64,000 bases of DNA from Serratia entomophila (GTDB lineage: Bacteria > Pseudomonadota > Gammaproteobacteria > Enterobacterales > Enterobacteriaceae): the NCBI RefSeq assembly GCF_021462285.1, contig NZ_CP082787.1, forward strand, positions 4,402,001 through 4,466,000, read 5' to 3'. The notes beneath the pieces are model-generated. The model did no database searches. It was not told the DNA's origin and worked only from the letters and a program-made list of their open reading frames with translations. How positions within the stretch are numbered: position 1 is the stretch's first letter; each line of letters starts with the position of its first letter. Made by a program: the position numbers and the translations under genes. Shown here in pieces: positions 56,920 to 64,000 of the stretch.

Positions 56920-57618
56920 ATGATGAAAGCTCAAGTCCGCATTGCTCTGGTCGGTGACTACAAGCCGGAGGCCATCGCCCATCAGGCCATCCCCGTGGCT
57001 CTGCAACTGACCGCCGCCCATCTCGGCATCGAGATTCAATCCCACTGGCTGCCTACAGAAACCATCACCTCAACGTCTGTTCTGCAAGATTACGACGCCA
57101 TCTGGGTGGTGCCCGGCAGCCCCTATAATCATGATGACGGCGCTTTTATGGCGATACGCCATGCGCGCGAGCAGCGGGTGCCGTTCCTCGGCTCCTGCGG
57201 CGGGTTCCAGTATGCGGTGGTCGAATACGCCCGCAACGTGATGGGCTGGCACGATGCCGGTCATGCGGAAACCGACAGCGGCGGCCGGCTGGTGATCGCG
57301 CCATTGAGCTGTTCGCTGGTGGAGAAATCCGGCGGCATTCTTTTCCAGCCGAACACCCGGGCCGCACGCGCCTACGGGCGCCTCGATACGGTCGAGGGCT
57401 ACCACTGCAACTTCGGCGTTAACCCGGAGTTTGTCGCCGATTTGCAGCAATACCCGCTGATTATCAGCGGTCACGATCTCGAGGGCGACGTGCGCGCCGT
57501 CGAACTGCCGGAGCACCCTTTCTACGTCGCCACGCTGTTCCAGTCGGAACGCGCCGCACTGCGCAACGCACTGTCGCCGCTGGTGGTTGAACTGGTGAGA
57601 ACCGCCGCCAGCCGCTAA
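56920..57618 (+). CDS. Stand-alone homologue of the CTP-synthase glutaminase domain
   Basis: This 232-aa class-I glutamine amidotransferase-like protein resembles only the C-terminal part of PyrG. The nucleophile C93 is present (GSCGGFQYAVVEYARN). However, the PGGFG oxyanion loop is replaced by PGSPYN (about 65-70) and the catalytic HPE by QSE (208-210, in HPFYVATLFQSE). Loss of the catalytic histidine suggests it is not a normal glutaminase. I recall the family as 'CTP synthase C-terminal region-related (seleno)protein'. There is no synthetase domain nearby. AGGAAAAGGAA precedes the ATG. Confidence 0.75.
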   Translation: MMKAQVRIALVGDYKPEAIAHQAIPVALQLTAAHLGIEIQSHWLPTETITSTSVLQDYDAIWVVPGSPYNHDDGAFMAIRHAREQRVPFLGSCGGFQYAVVEYARNVMGWHDAGHAETDSGGRLVIAPLSCSLVEKSGGILFQPNTRAARAYGRLDTVEGYHCNFGVNPEFVADLQQYPLIISGHDLEGDVRAVELPEHPFYVATLFQSERAALRNALSPLVVELVRTAASR

Positions 57619-57642
57619 GAAAAAAGCCCTCGAATGAGGGCT
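57615..57642 (-). terminator. Terminator of the CidAB/LrgAB operon
   Basis: On the minus strand AGCCCTC and GAGGGCT (57636-57642 and 57625-57631) pair around a 4-base loop and are followed by seven Ts. It can also mark the end of the convergent amidotransferase gene. Confidence 0.82.
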
Positions 57643-57658
57643 GTAAACAATCACCGGC

Positions 57659-58348
57659 TCACCACATCAACTGGCCAATCAGCGGCGCGGCGATCACCGT
57701 GATAATCCCCGCCAGCATCATCACCAGGCTGGAAACCACCCCTTCCTGCTGCCCCATTTCATAAGCCTTCGCGGTTCCGGCGCCATGGGACGACGCCCCC
57801 AGCCCGGCGCCTTTCGCCAGGCTGCTGCGCACCGCCAGCCGCAGGAACAGCATATCCCCCACCGCCATGCCGAACACCCCGGTGATCACCACGAACAGCG
57901 CCACCAGGTCCGGCTGGCCGCCCATCTGTTTGGCGGCCTCCAGCGCAAAGGGCGTGGTAATCGAACGCACCGCCAGGCTGCGCTGCACCTCTTCCGGCAG
58001 CGTCAGCAGCCGCGCCAGCCATACCGAGCTGTACACCGCCACCAGCACCGCAGTCACCACCCCGGCGCTCAGCGACAGCCAGTGGCGACGAATGATGTGC
58101 AGGTTCTCATAGACCGGCACCGCAAAAGCGATGGTCGCCGGCCCCAGCAGCCACAGCAGCCAGTGGGTTTCGCCGATGTAGTCCTGATAGGATATATGGG
58201 TCACCACCAGCAGCAGCACCAGGATCATTGGCGTCAGCACCAGCGGCATCAGCAGCAGGGTGCGGCGGCGGCGGTAAAGCCTTTTGTTGGCGAAATACAG
58301 CGCCAGCGTCGCCAGGAAACAGACCAGGCTGAGAATAAAATCATTCAT
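57659..58348 (-). CDS. LrgB/CidB-family membrane protein (YohK-like)
   Basis: This 229-aa protein has about seven membrane segments and the family block SITTPFALEAAKQMGG followed by ASSHGAGTAKAYEMG. LrgB/CidB proteins work with LrgA/CidA holin-like partners in controlling autolysis or in export of small molecules such as pyruvate. It overlaps the CidA-like gene by eight bases. Confidence 0.88.
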   Translation of the reverse strand: MNDFILSLVCFLATLALYFANKRLYRRRRTLLLMPLVLTPMILVLLLVVTHISYQDYIGETHWLLWLLGPATIAFAVPVYENLHIIRRHWLSLSAGVVTAVLVAVYSSVWLARLLTLPEEVQRSLAVRSITTPFALEAAKQMGGQPDLVALFVVITGVFGMAVGDMLFLRLAVRSSLAKGAGLGASSHGAGTAKAYEMGQQEGVVSSLVMMLAGIITVIAAPLIGQLMW

Positions 58349-58763
58349 GATGCTGTTTCCGCCGCTGCAGCCAAACTTCCAATCGATAAACCCGATCCAC
58401 CACCAACCCGGTGGCGCCCAGCGTCAGCATGGTGCTGACCCCTATCACCAGGAAAATCTTCCAGCCTTCCACCATCAGCAATTGGGCGTAGTTAACCACC
58501 GCCACCACCGCCGGCACGAAAAACAGCAGCATTTCGGCCAGCAGCCAGCGCGAACCGGCCTTGACCCAGTTCAGCGGCAGAATGCGCAACAGGATCAGCG
58601 CCAGCAGCATCAGCATGCCGACGATGTTGGCGGGCAGCGGCAGGTGGAACTGTTGCACCAGGCGATCGGCAATCAGGAACAGCACCGCATACAAAGCCAC
58701 CTGGATCGGCACCTGCAGGCGGGTCAGCAGGGATGGCGCAGCACGGCGTAACGCCAGTGACAT
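58341..58763 (-). CDS. CidA/LrgA-family holin-like protein (YohJ-like)
   Basis: This 140-aa protein has four membrane helices, LHLPLPANIVGMLMLLALIL-type, and AEMLLFFVPAVVAVVNY. It is the holin-like half of the CidAB/LrgAB pair and starts the two-gene operon. A LysR regulator diverges 138 bases upstream, the same layout as cidR-cidABC. Confidence 0.87.
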   Translation of the reverse strand: MSLALRRAAPSLLTRLQVPIQVALYAVLFLIADRLVQQFHLPLPANIVGMLMLLALILLRILPLNWVKAGSRWLLAEMLLFFVPAVVAVVNYAQLLMVEGWKIFLVIGVSTMLTLGATGLVVDRVYRLEVWLQRRKQHHE

Positions 58764-58901
58764 GGAAGATAACCTCAGGCAGAAAATTTACGATTTACAG
58801 TATACGCAGCCGGGTAACCCCGCCTGAAATGAATTAAAATTATCAACATCATGCCGTCACGGAATAGTTTCCCGCCGGTATCGCCCTGAGGAGACCCCAA
58901 C

Positions 58902-59789
58902 GTGGATGTTCGCACCCTGCGCTACTTCGTCGAAGTGGTACGCCAGCAAAGCTTTACCCGCGCGGCGGAGAAACTGTTCGTTACCCAGCCGACCATCAGC
59001 AAGATGCTGCGCCATCTGGAGGAGGAGCTGGAGTGCACGCTATTGATCCGCGAAGGGCGCAAGCTGCACCTGACCGACAGCGGCCAGGCGGTGTACCAGC
59101 GCGGGCTGGCGATCCTCGACGAGTTCCGCCAGCTGGAAGCCGAGCTGGAAGACATCAGCTCGGTGAGAAAAGGCGTGCTGCGGTTGGGCATTCCGCCGAT
59201 GGTCGGCCGCCAGATAGCCGACCTGATCCGCCGCTTTCGCCAAACCTACCCCGGCATCGAACTGAAGATTTCCGAGCTGGGCGGGCTGTCGGTCGAGCAG
59301 GCGGTGATGTCCGGCGAGCTGGATCTGGCGATGACCATCCTGCCCGTCGACTCGGATCAGCCGCTGACCTTTTTGCCGCTGCTGGGTCACCCGATGTGCG
59401 TGGTGGCGCCGCGCACGCCGCACTGGCTTAACCGTACCAGCATCGATATCGCCGAGTTGGCCGACTGGCCCATCCTGATTTATAACGAAGATTTCGCACT
59501 GTACAAAATGCTGATGAAGGCCTTCCGCCAGGCCGGCATCGAGCCGCAGATCGCGGTGCGCAGCGGGCAATGGGACTTTCTCGCCTCGATGGTGCAGGCC
59601 GGCGTCGGCATCGCCACGCTGCCGGAGCCGGTGTGCCAGTGGCTGGATAAAGAGAAGCTGATCTGGCTGCCGCTGGAGCCGCGCATGGAGTGGAAAGTCG
59701 GGCTGATCTGGCGCCAGGGCAGCTACCTTTCGCACAGCGCCCAGGCCTGGATCGCCTGCTGCCGCGACTATTGGCCGCCGGTCAGATAG
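58902..59789 (+). CDS. LysR-family regulator (CidR-like)
   Basis: This 295-aa LysR protein has an N-terminal HTH (about 4-60; QSFTRAAEKLFVTQPTISKM) and an effector domain from about 90 (LRLGIPPMVGRQIADLI). It starts with GTG at 58902, with GAGGAG eight bases upstream. It is divergent from the CidAB/LrgAB pair, which it probably controls. Acetate or pyruvate overflow would be the expected signal by analogy with CidR. Confidence 0.86.
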   Translation: MDVRTLRYFVEVVRQQSFTRAAEKLFVTQPTISKMLRHLEEELECTLLIREGRKLHLTDSGQAVYQRGLAILDEFRQLEAELEDISSVRKGVLRLGIPPMVGRQIADLIRRFRQTYPGIELKISELGGLSVEQAVMSGELDLAMTILPVDSDQPLTFLPLLGHPMCVVAPRTPHWLNRTSIDIAELADWPILIYNEDFALYKMLMKAFRQAGIEPQIAVRSGQWDFLASMVQAGVGIATLPEPVCQWLDKEKLIWLPLEPRMEWKVGLIWRQGSYLSHSAQAWIACCRDYWPPVR

Positions 59790-59793
59790 CCCA

Positions 59794-59827
59794 AACAATC
59801 GGGGCCGCTTGCGCGGCCCCGATTGTT
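59794..59827. terminator. Bidirectional terminator
   Basis: A perfect 15-bp stem (59794-59808 with 59813-59827) has a TTGC loop. It lies between the convergent LysR and antiporter genes. Confidence 0.85.
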
Positions 59828-59828
59828 G

Positions 59829-61478
59829 TTACCCTTCGCGCTCTATCAATAGCGCTTCCAGCAGGTCGAGATCGTGCAGCAGCTTTTGCAGCGTCTCGTT
59901 GCTGATTTTCTGCGTGGCGCGCAGATGGTACAGCTCGCCGCGTTCGGCGCGCAGCGCCGTCAGACGGAAACGCCGCTCCAGGTTTTCCAGCGCCAACGCA
60001 TTCTCGATATCGTCCCTAGAGGTGATGCGCCGCCGCAGCGTGCCCACCACCCGCGAACTGATCTCTTTCAGCACCTGCGGGTCGAGGTTCTCTTCGGTGT
60101 CGGCGGCCAGGCGCTCTTCCATTTTATTCACGCTCTCGATCGCCACCTCGGCCGCCATGGCGATCGCCATGCGCTCCTCGCTCTTGCTGGCGCTCTTGTC
60201 CGCCACCTGCACGCCGCGCAGCAGCAGCGGCAACGCCAGCACCCCGACGATCAGCGACAGCAGGATCACCCCGGCGGCGATAAACACCAGTTGATAACGC
60301 GCCGGGAAGGCGGTGCCGTCGCTCAGCAACAGCGGGATAGACAGCACGCCGGCCAGGGTAATCGCCCCGCGCACCCCGGCGAAGGACGCTACCCACAGTT
60401 CGCGGGTGCTGTAATCGCTGAACTGCAGCGGGCGCTTTTTCATAAAGCGTTTGCTGGCGTTTTTCATCAGCCACAGCCAGGTGAAGCGCAGCACCAGCAG
60501 CGCGGCGTAGATGGTGGCCACGTCGGCGAACAGGTACCAGGTCTGGATGGTCGGGTCCAGTTCGGCCTGCAGAATCGAAGTTTCCAAAATGCCCGGCAGC
60601 TGCAGGCCCAACATGATGAACACCATGCCGTTGAACACGAACTCGAGCATCGCCCAGACGCTGTTGGCGCGCAGGCGCATCGCCAACGGCGCATTGCGGA
60701 TCACCCCGGATTGGCTGATGGTCATCCCCGCCGCCACCGCCGCCAGGATGCCCGACACGCCGATATGTTCGGCAATCAGATAAGAGGCGAACGGCAGCAA
60801 CAGCAGGAAGACAATCTGCGTGGCCGGATCATCGCCGCTCCAGCGGCTCATCACCCGCAGCGACTTGCTGTAGGTCCAGGTGACCGCCACGCCGGCCAGC
60901 AGGCCGCCGATCGCCACCTTGAGGAACTCGAGGGTCGCGCCGCCGACGGTGAACACCATAGTGCCCATCGCCACCGCGATGGCGAATTTGAGCGACACCA
61001 GGCCGGACGCATCGTTCATCAGCGCCTCGCCCTCGAGCACGCCCATGATCTGCTTGGGAATACGGCCTTTACCGACGATGCCGGACAGCGCCACGGCGTC
61101 GGTCGGCGACAGCACCGCCGCCAGCGCGAAGGCCGCCACCAGCGGAATGCCCGGCACCATGGCGTAAATCAGGTAGCCGACGCCGACCACGGTAATCAGC
61201 ACCAGAACCAGCGCCAGGCCAAGAATTTCACGTCCGTGGTGCAGGAACTCGCGCGTCGGCGTTTTCCAGCCGTCGGCAAACAGCAGCGGCGGGATGAACA
61301 GCACCAGGAACAGTTCGGGATCGAAATCGACGTGCAGGCCGAAATGCGGCCAGGCCAACAGCGCCCCGATGGCGATTTGCATTAACGGCAGCGGCACCTG
61401 GAACGGCAACATGCGCGTCACCACCCCGGACAGGGAGACCACCAGGATCAAAATGAGGATTGTAAAAAAGATTTCCAT
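59829..61478 (-). CDS. Na+/H+ antiporter, CPA1/NhaP type (YjcE-like)
   Basis: This 549-aa protein has about 12 membrane helices with AAVLSPTDAVALSG (about 140-153) and EGEALMNDASGLV (about 170-182, ion-binding aspartates), then a cytoplasmic helical tail (about 420-549). CPA1 antiporters exchange sodium for protons. The position downstream of ghxP matches the ghxP-yjcE pair in E. coli. Confidence 0.87.
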   Translation of the reverse strand: MEIFFTILILILVVSLSGVVTRMLPFQVPLPLMQIAIGALLAWPHFGLHVDFDPELFLVLFIPPLLFADGWKTPTREFLHHGREILGLALVLVLITVVGVGYLIYAMVPGIPLVAAFALAAVLSPTDAVALSGIVGKGRIPKQIMGVLEGEALMNDASGLVSLKFAIAVAMGTMVFTVGGATLEFLKVAIGGLLAGVAVTWTYSKSLRVMSRWSGDDPATQIVFLLLLPFASYLIAEHIGVSGILAAVAAGMTISQSGVIRNAPLAMRLRANSVWAMLEFVFNGMVFIMLGLQLPGILETSILQAELDPTIQTWYLFADVATIYAALLVLRFTWLWLMKNASKRFMKKRPLQFSDYSTRELWVASFAGVRGAITLAGVLSIPLLLSDGTAFPARYQLVFIAAGVILLSLIVGVLALPLLLRGVQVADKSASKSEERMAIAMAAEVAIESVNKMEERLAADTEENLDPQVLKEISSRVVGTLRRRITSRDDIENALALENLERRFRLTALRAERGELYHLRATQKISNETLQKLLHDLDLLEALLIEREG

Positions 61479-61665
61479 GCTTTCCTTAGACTCTCGGGTT
61501 CAGACTGCATCTCTGAGTATGCGCCGATAGTAGATCACTTTTTTTACAGCGGTTAAAGCTTGTTGTGCCTTTCAAAACGCGGCACAGAACAGAAGGAGAC
61601 TTATCTGAAGAAAGAACGGCGGTCGACATTCCCCCGCCCGACGGGCGGGGGAAAACAGCGGGCGG

Positions 61666-63027
61666 TTAAATCGCCCAGCCGCCGGCATAGAACCCCACCA
61701 GCGCCAGCGCGATCAGTACGGTGCCGATGTTCAGCTTGCGCCATTCACCGGAGAAGATGCGGCCGATAACCAACGAGCTGAAGCCCAGCATGATGCCGGT
61801 AACGATGTTGCAGGTCAGCACGATGAACACCGCGCACAACAGGCCGGCCATGGCGTCGACGAAATCGTTGAAGTCCAGCTTGGTGACGTTGCTCAGCATC
61901 AGCAGGCCGACGTACATCAGCGCCGGTGCGGTGGCATAGACCGGCACCAGGTAGGCCAGCGGCGACAGGAACAGAATGAGCAGGAACAGCAGGCCGACCA
62001 CGGTGGCGGTCAGGCCGGTCTTGCCGCCCGCCGCCGTGCCTGCGGCGGACTCGATATACACCGCGGCGGGCGCAGCGCCCACCAGGCCGGAGAAGATGCT
62101 GCTCAGGGAGTCTGAAGTCAGCGCCTTGCCGCCGTTGATGATCTGGCCGTCTTTATCCAACAGGTTGGCCTGCCCGGCCACCGCGCGGATGGTGCCGGTG
62201 GCGTCGAACACCGCGGTCATCACCAGCGCCAGCACGCTCGGCAGCACCACCGGCTGCAGCGCGCCCATGATGTCCAGGCTGAAGATCAGCGAATTGCCGT
62301 TGGCGTCCGCCAGGCTTGGCATGGCGAACAGCCCCTGGTATTTCACCGCCGGATCGAAGATCAGGCCGATAATCGAAATGGCGATAATCACCAGCAGGAT
62401 GCCGCCGGGCACCCGCAGTTTCTCCAGGCCGAAAATCACCGCCAGCCCGAGCAGCGTCATCACCACCGGGAAGGAGGTAAAGGCGCCCAGCGCCACCGGC
62501 AGGCCGTCCAGCGGGTTCTTCACCACCAGGCCGACGCCGTTGGCGGCGATCAGCAACAGGAACAGACCGATGCCGATACCGGTGCCGTGCGCTACGCCCA
62601 TCGGCAGGTTACGCAGGATCCAGGCGCGGATGCCGGTGACCGAGATAACGGTGAACAGCACGCCCATCAGGAAGACCGCGCCCAGCGCCACCGGTATGCT
62701 GATGTGCTGGCCCAGCACCAGGCTGAACGCGGTGAAGGCGGTCAGGGAAATGGCGCAGCCGATGGCCATCGGCAGGTTGGCCCACAGCCCCATCAACAGC
62801 GAGCCCAGGCCGGCCACCAGGCAGGTGGAGACGAACACCGCCGCCGGCGGGAACCCCGCCTTGCCCAACATGCTCGGCACCACGATCACCGAGTAAACCA
62901 TCGCCAGGAAGGTGGTCAGCCCCGCCACCACCTCCTGACGCACGGTGCTGCCGCGCGCGGAAATATTAAAGTAACCGTCAAGCCCGCCTTTTGGTTTTAC
63001 GGCGTTGTTCGCTTGAGAATTCGACAT
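61666..63027 (-). CDS. ghxP: Guanine/hypoxanthine permease GhxP
   Basis: This 453-aa NCS2 transporter has about 12-14 helices and matches E. coli GhxP (YjcD) very closely ([36 protein letters not shown], ending [22 protein letters not shown] in part). It imports guanine and hypoxanthine by proton symport. The start at 63027 is family-like, and an in-frame start at 63051 adds eight residues. A candidate PurR box lies about 140 bases upstream. Confidence 0.93.
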   Translation of the reverse strand: MSNSQANNAVKPKGGLDGYFNISARGSTVRQEVVAGLTTFLAMVYSVIVVPSMLGKAGFPPAAVFVSTCLVAGLGSLLMGLWANLPMAIGCAISLTAFTAFSLVLGQHISIPVALGAVFLMGVLFTVISVTGIRAWILRNLPMGVAHGTGIGIGLFLLLIAANGVGLVVKNPLDGLPVALGAFTSFPVVMTLLGLAVIFGLEKLRVPGGILLVIIAISIIGLIFDPAVKYQGLFAMPSLADANGNSLIFSLDIMGALQPVVLPSVLALVMTAVFDATGTIRAVAGQANLLDKDGQIINGGKALTSDSLSSIFSGLVGAAPAAVYIESAAGTAAGGKTGLTATVVGLLFLLILFLSPLAYLVPVYATAPALMYVGLLMLSNVTKLDFNDFVDAMAGLLCAVFIVLTCNIVTGIMLGFSSLVIGRIFSGEWRKLNIGTVLIALALVGFYAGGWAI

Positions 63028-63377
63028 ATGTTGCTGTCCCCTGTGTTTCATTATCGGCCCGTTGCAACAGGCCTGTAATCCCGCCCGCGCCTGGTCGCCA
63101 CGGAATCGTTTCCGTCACGTTCGCTTCCCTGCCCTTCAGCGGCGCGGCCAATCGGCCTGGCGCAAAAAGGCAAACGTTTAACTCGCAGCGCGTGATGCGG
63201 GTGATTTATGGTGGTTTATTCAAGGCAAACGATTATCCAGCCTTCCATACCGTCGGATCAACTAAAGATCGCGGCAAATCATGCAGAAAGGCGCTGGGAT
63301 CAATCATTGTCGAAAAAGCGGGGTTTGTCACATAGGGAAATCAGATGGGATCGCCCCCGGGCCGGAGGCGATCGCGC
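63028..63377. other. 350-base region upstream of ghxP
   Basis: It holds the candidate PurR box (63168-63183) and, next to the VOC gene, a hairpin (63349-63355 with 63367-63373) that may end that gene's transcript. Otherwise I see nothing in it. Confidence 0.6.
63168..63183. promoter_or_regulatory. Candidate PurR operator of ghxP
   Basis: AGGCAAACGTTTAACT fits the pur box ANGCAANCGNTTNCNT at every fixed position except the penultimate C. E. coli ghxP (yjcD) is a known PurR target, which supports the assignment. Confidence 0.7.
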
Positions 63378-63779
63378 TTACTGCGCCTGTGGCGCTTCCA
63401 TATACATCAGTTCCCAGATATGGCCGTCCAGATCCTGAAAACCGTGGCCGTACATAACGCCGTAGTCCTGCGGCTGATTGTAGGTATTGCCGCCGGCGGC
63501 GATCGCCTTGCGCACCATGTCATCCACCGCCGCCCGGCTGGGCTGCGACAGGCAAAGCAATACCTCGGTGGCCTTTCTGGCGTCGCCGATCGGATTGGGG
63601 GTGAACATCCTGAACTTGGCGTGGGTCAGCAGCATCACGTAGATGCTGTCGCTGACTACCATGCAGGCGGCGGTATCGTCGGTAAACTGTGCGTTGAAAC
63701 TAAAGCCCAACCGGGTGAAAAACGTCTTGGATGCAGGCAGATCGTCAACCGGCAGGTTAACAAAAATTTGCGTAGCCAT
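63378..63779 (-). CDS. VOC-superfamily (glyoxalase/bleomycin-resistance fold) protein
   Basis: This 133-aa protein shows the paired beta-alpha-beta modules of the VOC fold: ATQIFVNLPVDDLPASKTFF at the start, and YGHGFQDLDGHIWELMYME at the end with the usual metal-binding glutamate. The YdcJ/PhnB-like subgroup has no assigned substrate. A GAGG-type site precedes the ATG. It is probably a single gene. Confidence 0.82.
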   Translation of the reverse strand: MATQIFVNLPVDDLPASKTFFTRLGFSFNAQFTDDTAACMVVSDSIYVMLLTHAKFRMFTPNPIGDARKATEVLLCLSQPSRAAVDDMVRKAIAAGGNTYNQPQDYGVMYGHGFQDLDGHIWELMYMEAPQAQ

Positions 63780-63825
63780 GGGCTACCTCCGATGAAGAGT
63801 GACCTCATCGAGTATAGCCCATCCT

Positions 63826-64000
63826 CTAGCTCAGCAGCTCGTAGGGGCCGCCCTGCTCCAGCGCACGCTGATAGGCCGGGCGAGCGTGAATGCGCTGCAG
63901 GTAGCCGCGCAGCTTCGGGCAATCGTCCAGCGCGCCGCGCGCCGCCATCGCCTCCAGCGGGAAGCTCATCTGGATATCCGCCGCGCTGAATTCGTTGCCG
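63826..64000 (-). CDS. Glutathione S-transferase, C-terminal part (cut off by window end)
   Basis: The last 57 residues of a minus-strand frame read NEFSAADIQMSFPLEA, then LDDCPKLRGYLQRIHARPAY and end QGGPYELLS-stop. FSAADIQ and the P-x-L-x-x-Y-x-x-R-I-x-x-R-PAY pattern are typical of the C-terminal helical domain of bacterial GSTs. The N-terminal thioredoxin-like domain lies beyond base 64000. Confidence 0.82.
   Translation of the reverse strand, partial: GNEFSAADIQMSFPLEAMAARGALDDCPKLRGYLQRIHARPAYQRALEQGGPYELLS

Noticed and set aside
59874..61385. 503-codon plus-strand open frame
   Set aside because: It is antisense to the Na+/H+ antiporter; the product is mostly Gln/His/Arg/Gly without domains.

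Overview
The window reads as a stretch of an enterobacterial chromosome, most likely Serratia (S. marcescens-like). The housekeeping proteins are close to their E. coli counterparts from recall, coding DNA is GC-rich, and the order aaeRXAB-tldD-yhdP-rng-yhdE-mreDCB-csrD-acuI / aroQ-accBC-yhdT-panF-prmA-dusB-fis is the enterobacterial one. The genus call is inference; no database was searched.

Layout. 1-2137: end of the rpoN operon (hpf, ptsN, rapZ, npr), the nitrogen PTS and RNA-regulation genes. 2138-4740: accessory hotspot with a HigBA-type toxin-antitoxin pair that has a visible operator/promoter, then an AT-rich cassette encoding a glycine-zipper effector-like protein and a small membrane protein (candidate immunity). 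A 30-bp near-perfect direct repeat flanks the cassette and duplicates the 3' end of the next gene. 4751-13589: a ten-gene minus-strand operon: a PRD protein, a glycine-rich SFCGS protein, DUF4312, DUF4311 and DUF4310 (apparent uncharacterised transporter), amidohydrolase, DgaE-like ammonia-lyase, DgaF-like aldolase, exported lactonase, and a PRD/EIIB/EIIA regulator. It looks like a complete uptake and catabolic route for an amino-sugar acid and is the best candidate here for an undescribed system. 13590-18662: rnk with a leader terminator, then an FAD protein / formyltransferase / TSUP permease operon divergent from an AraC regulator.

18659-30342: cybC, pmbA (tldE), darP, a secreted barnase-type RNase with its barstar, the aaeXAB efflux operon with divergent aaeR, a zinc-ribbon protein, a nucleoside hydrolase and a PglL/O-antigen-ligase-type membrane protein. 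30404-43908: minus-strand envelope and RNA-turnover block tldD, nitrilase, yhdP, rng, yhdE, mreD, mreC, mreB, csrD. 44198-53971: acuI, msrPQ, aroQ, accBC, yhdT, panF, prmA, dusB-fis. 54095-64000: a LEA-like periplasmic protein, lipid A genes (lpxO-like, lpxP-like), an orphan CTP-synthase-glutaminase homologue, a CidAB/LrgAB pair with LysR regulator, a Na+/H+ antiporter, ghxP with a candidate PurR box, a VOC protein and the end of a glutathione S-transferase.

Two copies of an intergenic repeat with TATACCC/GGGTATA ends (38717-38918 and 49599-49725) lie just 5' of yhdE and yhdT in the same orientation relative to the gene. I saw no tRNA, rRNA, CRISPR array, transposase or integrase.
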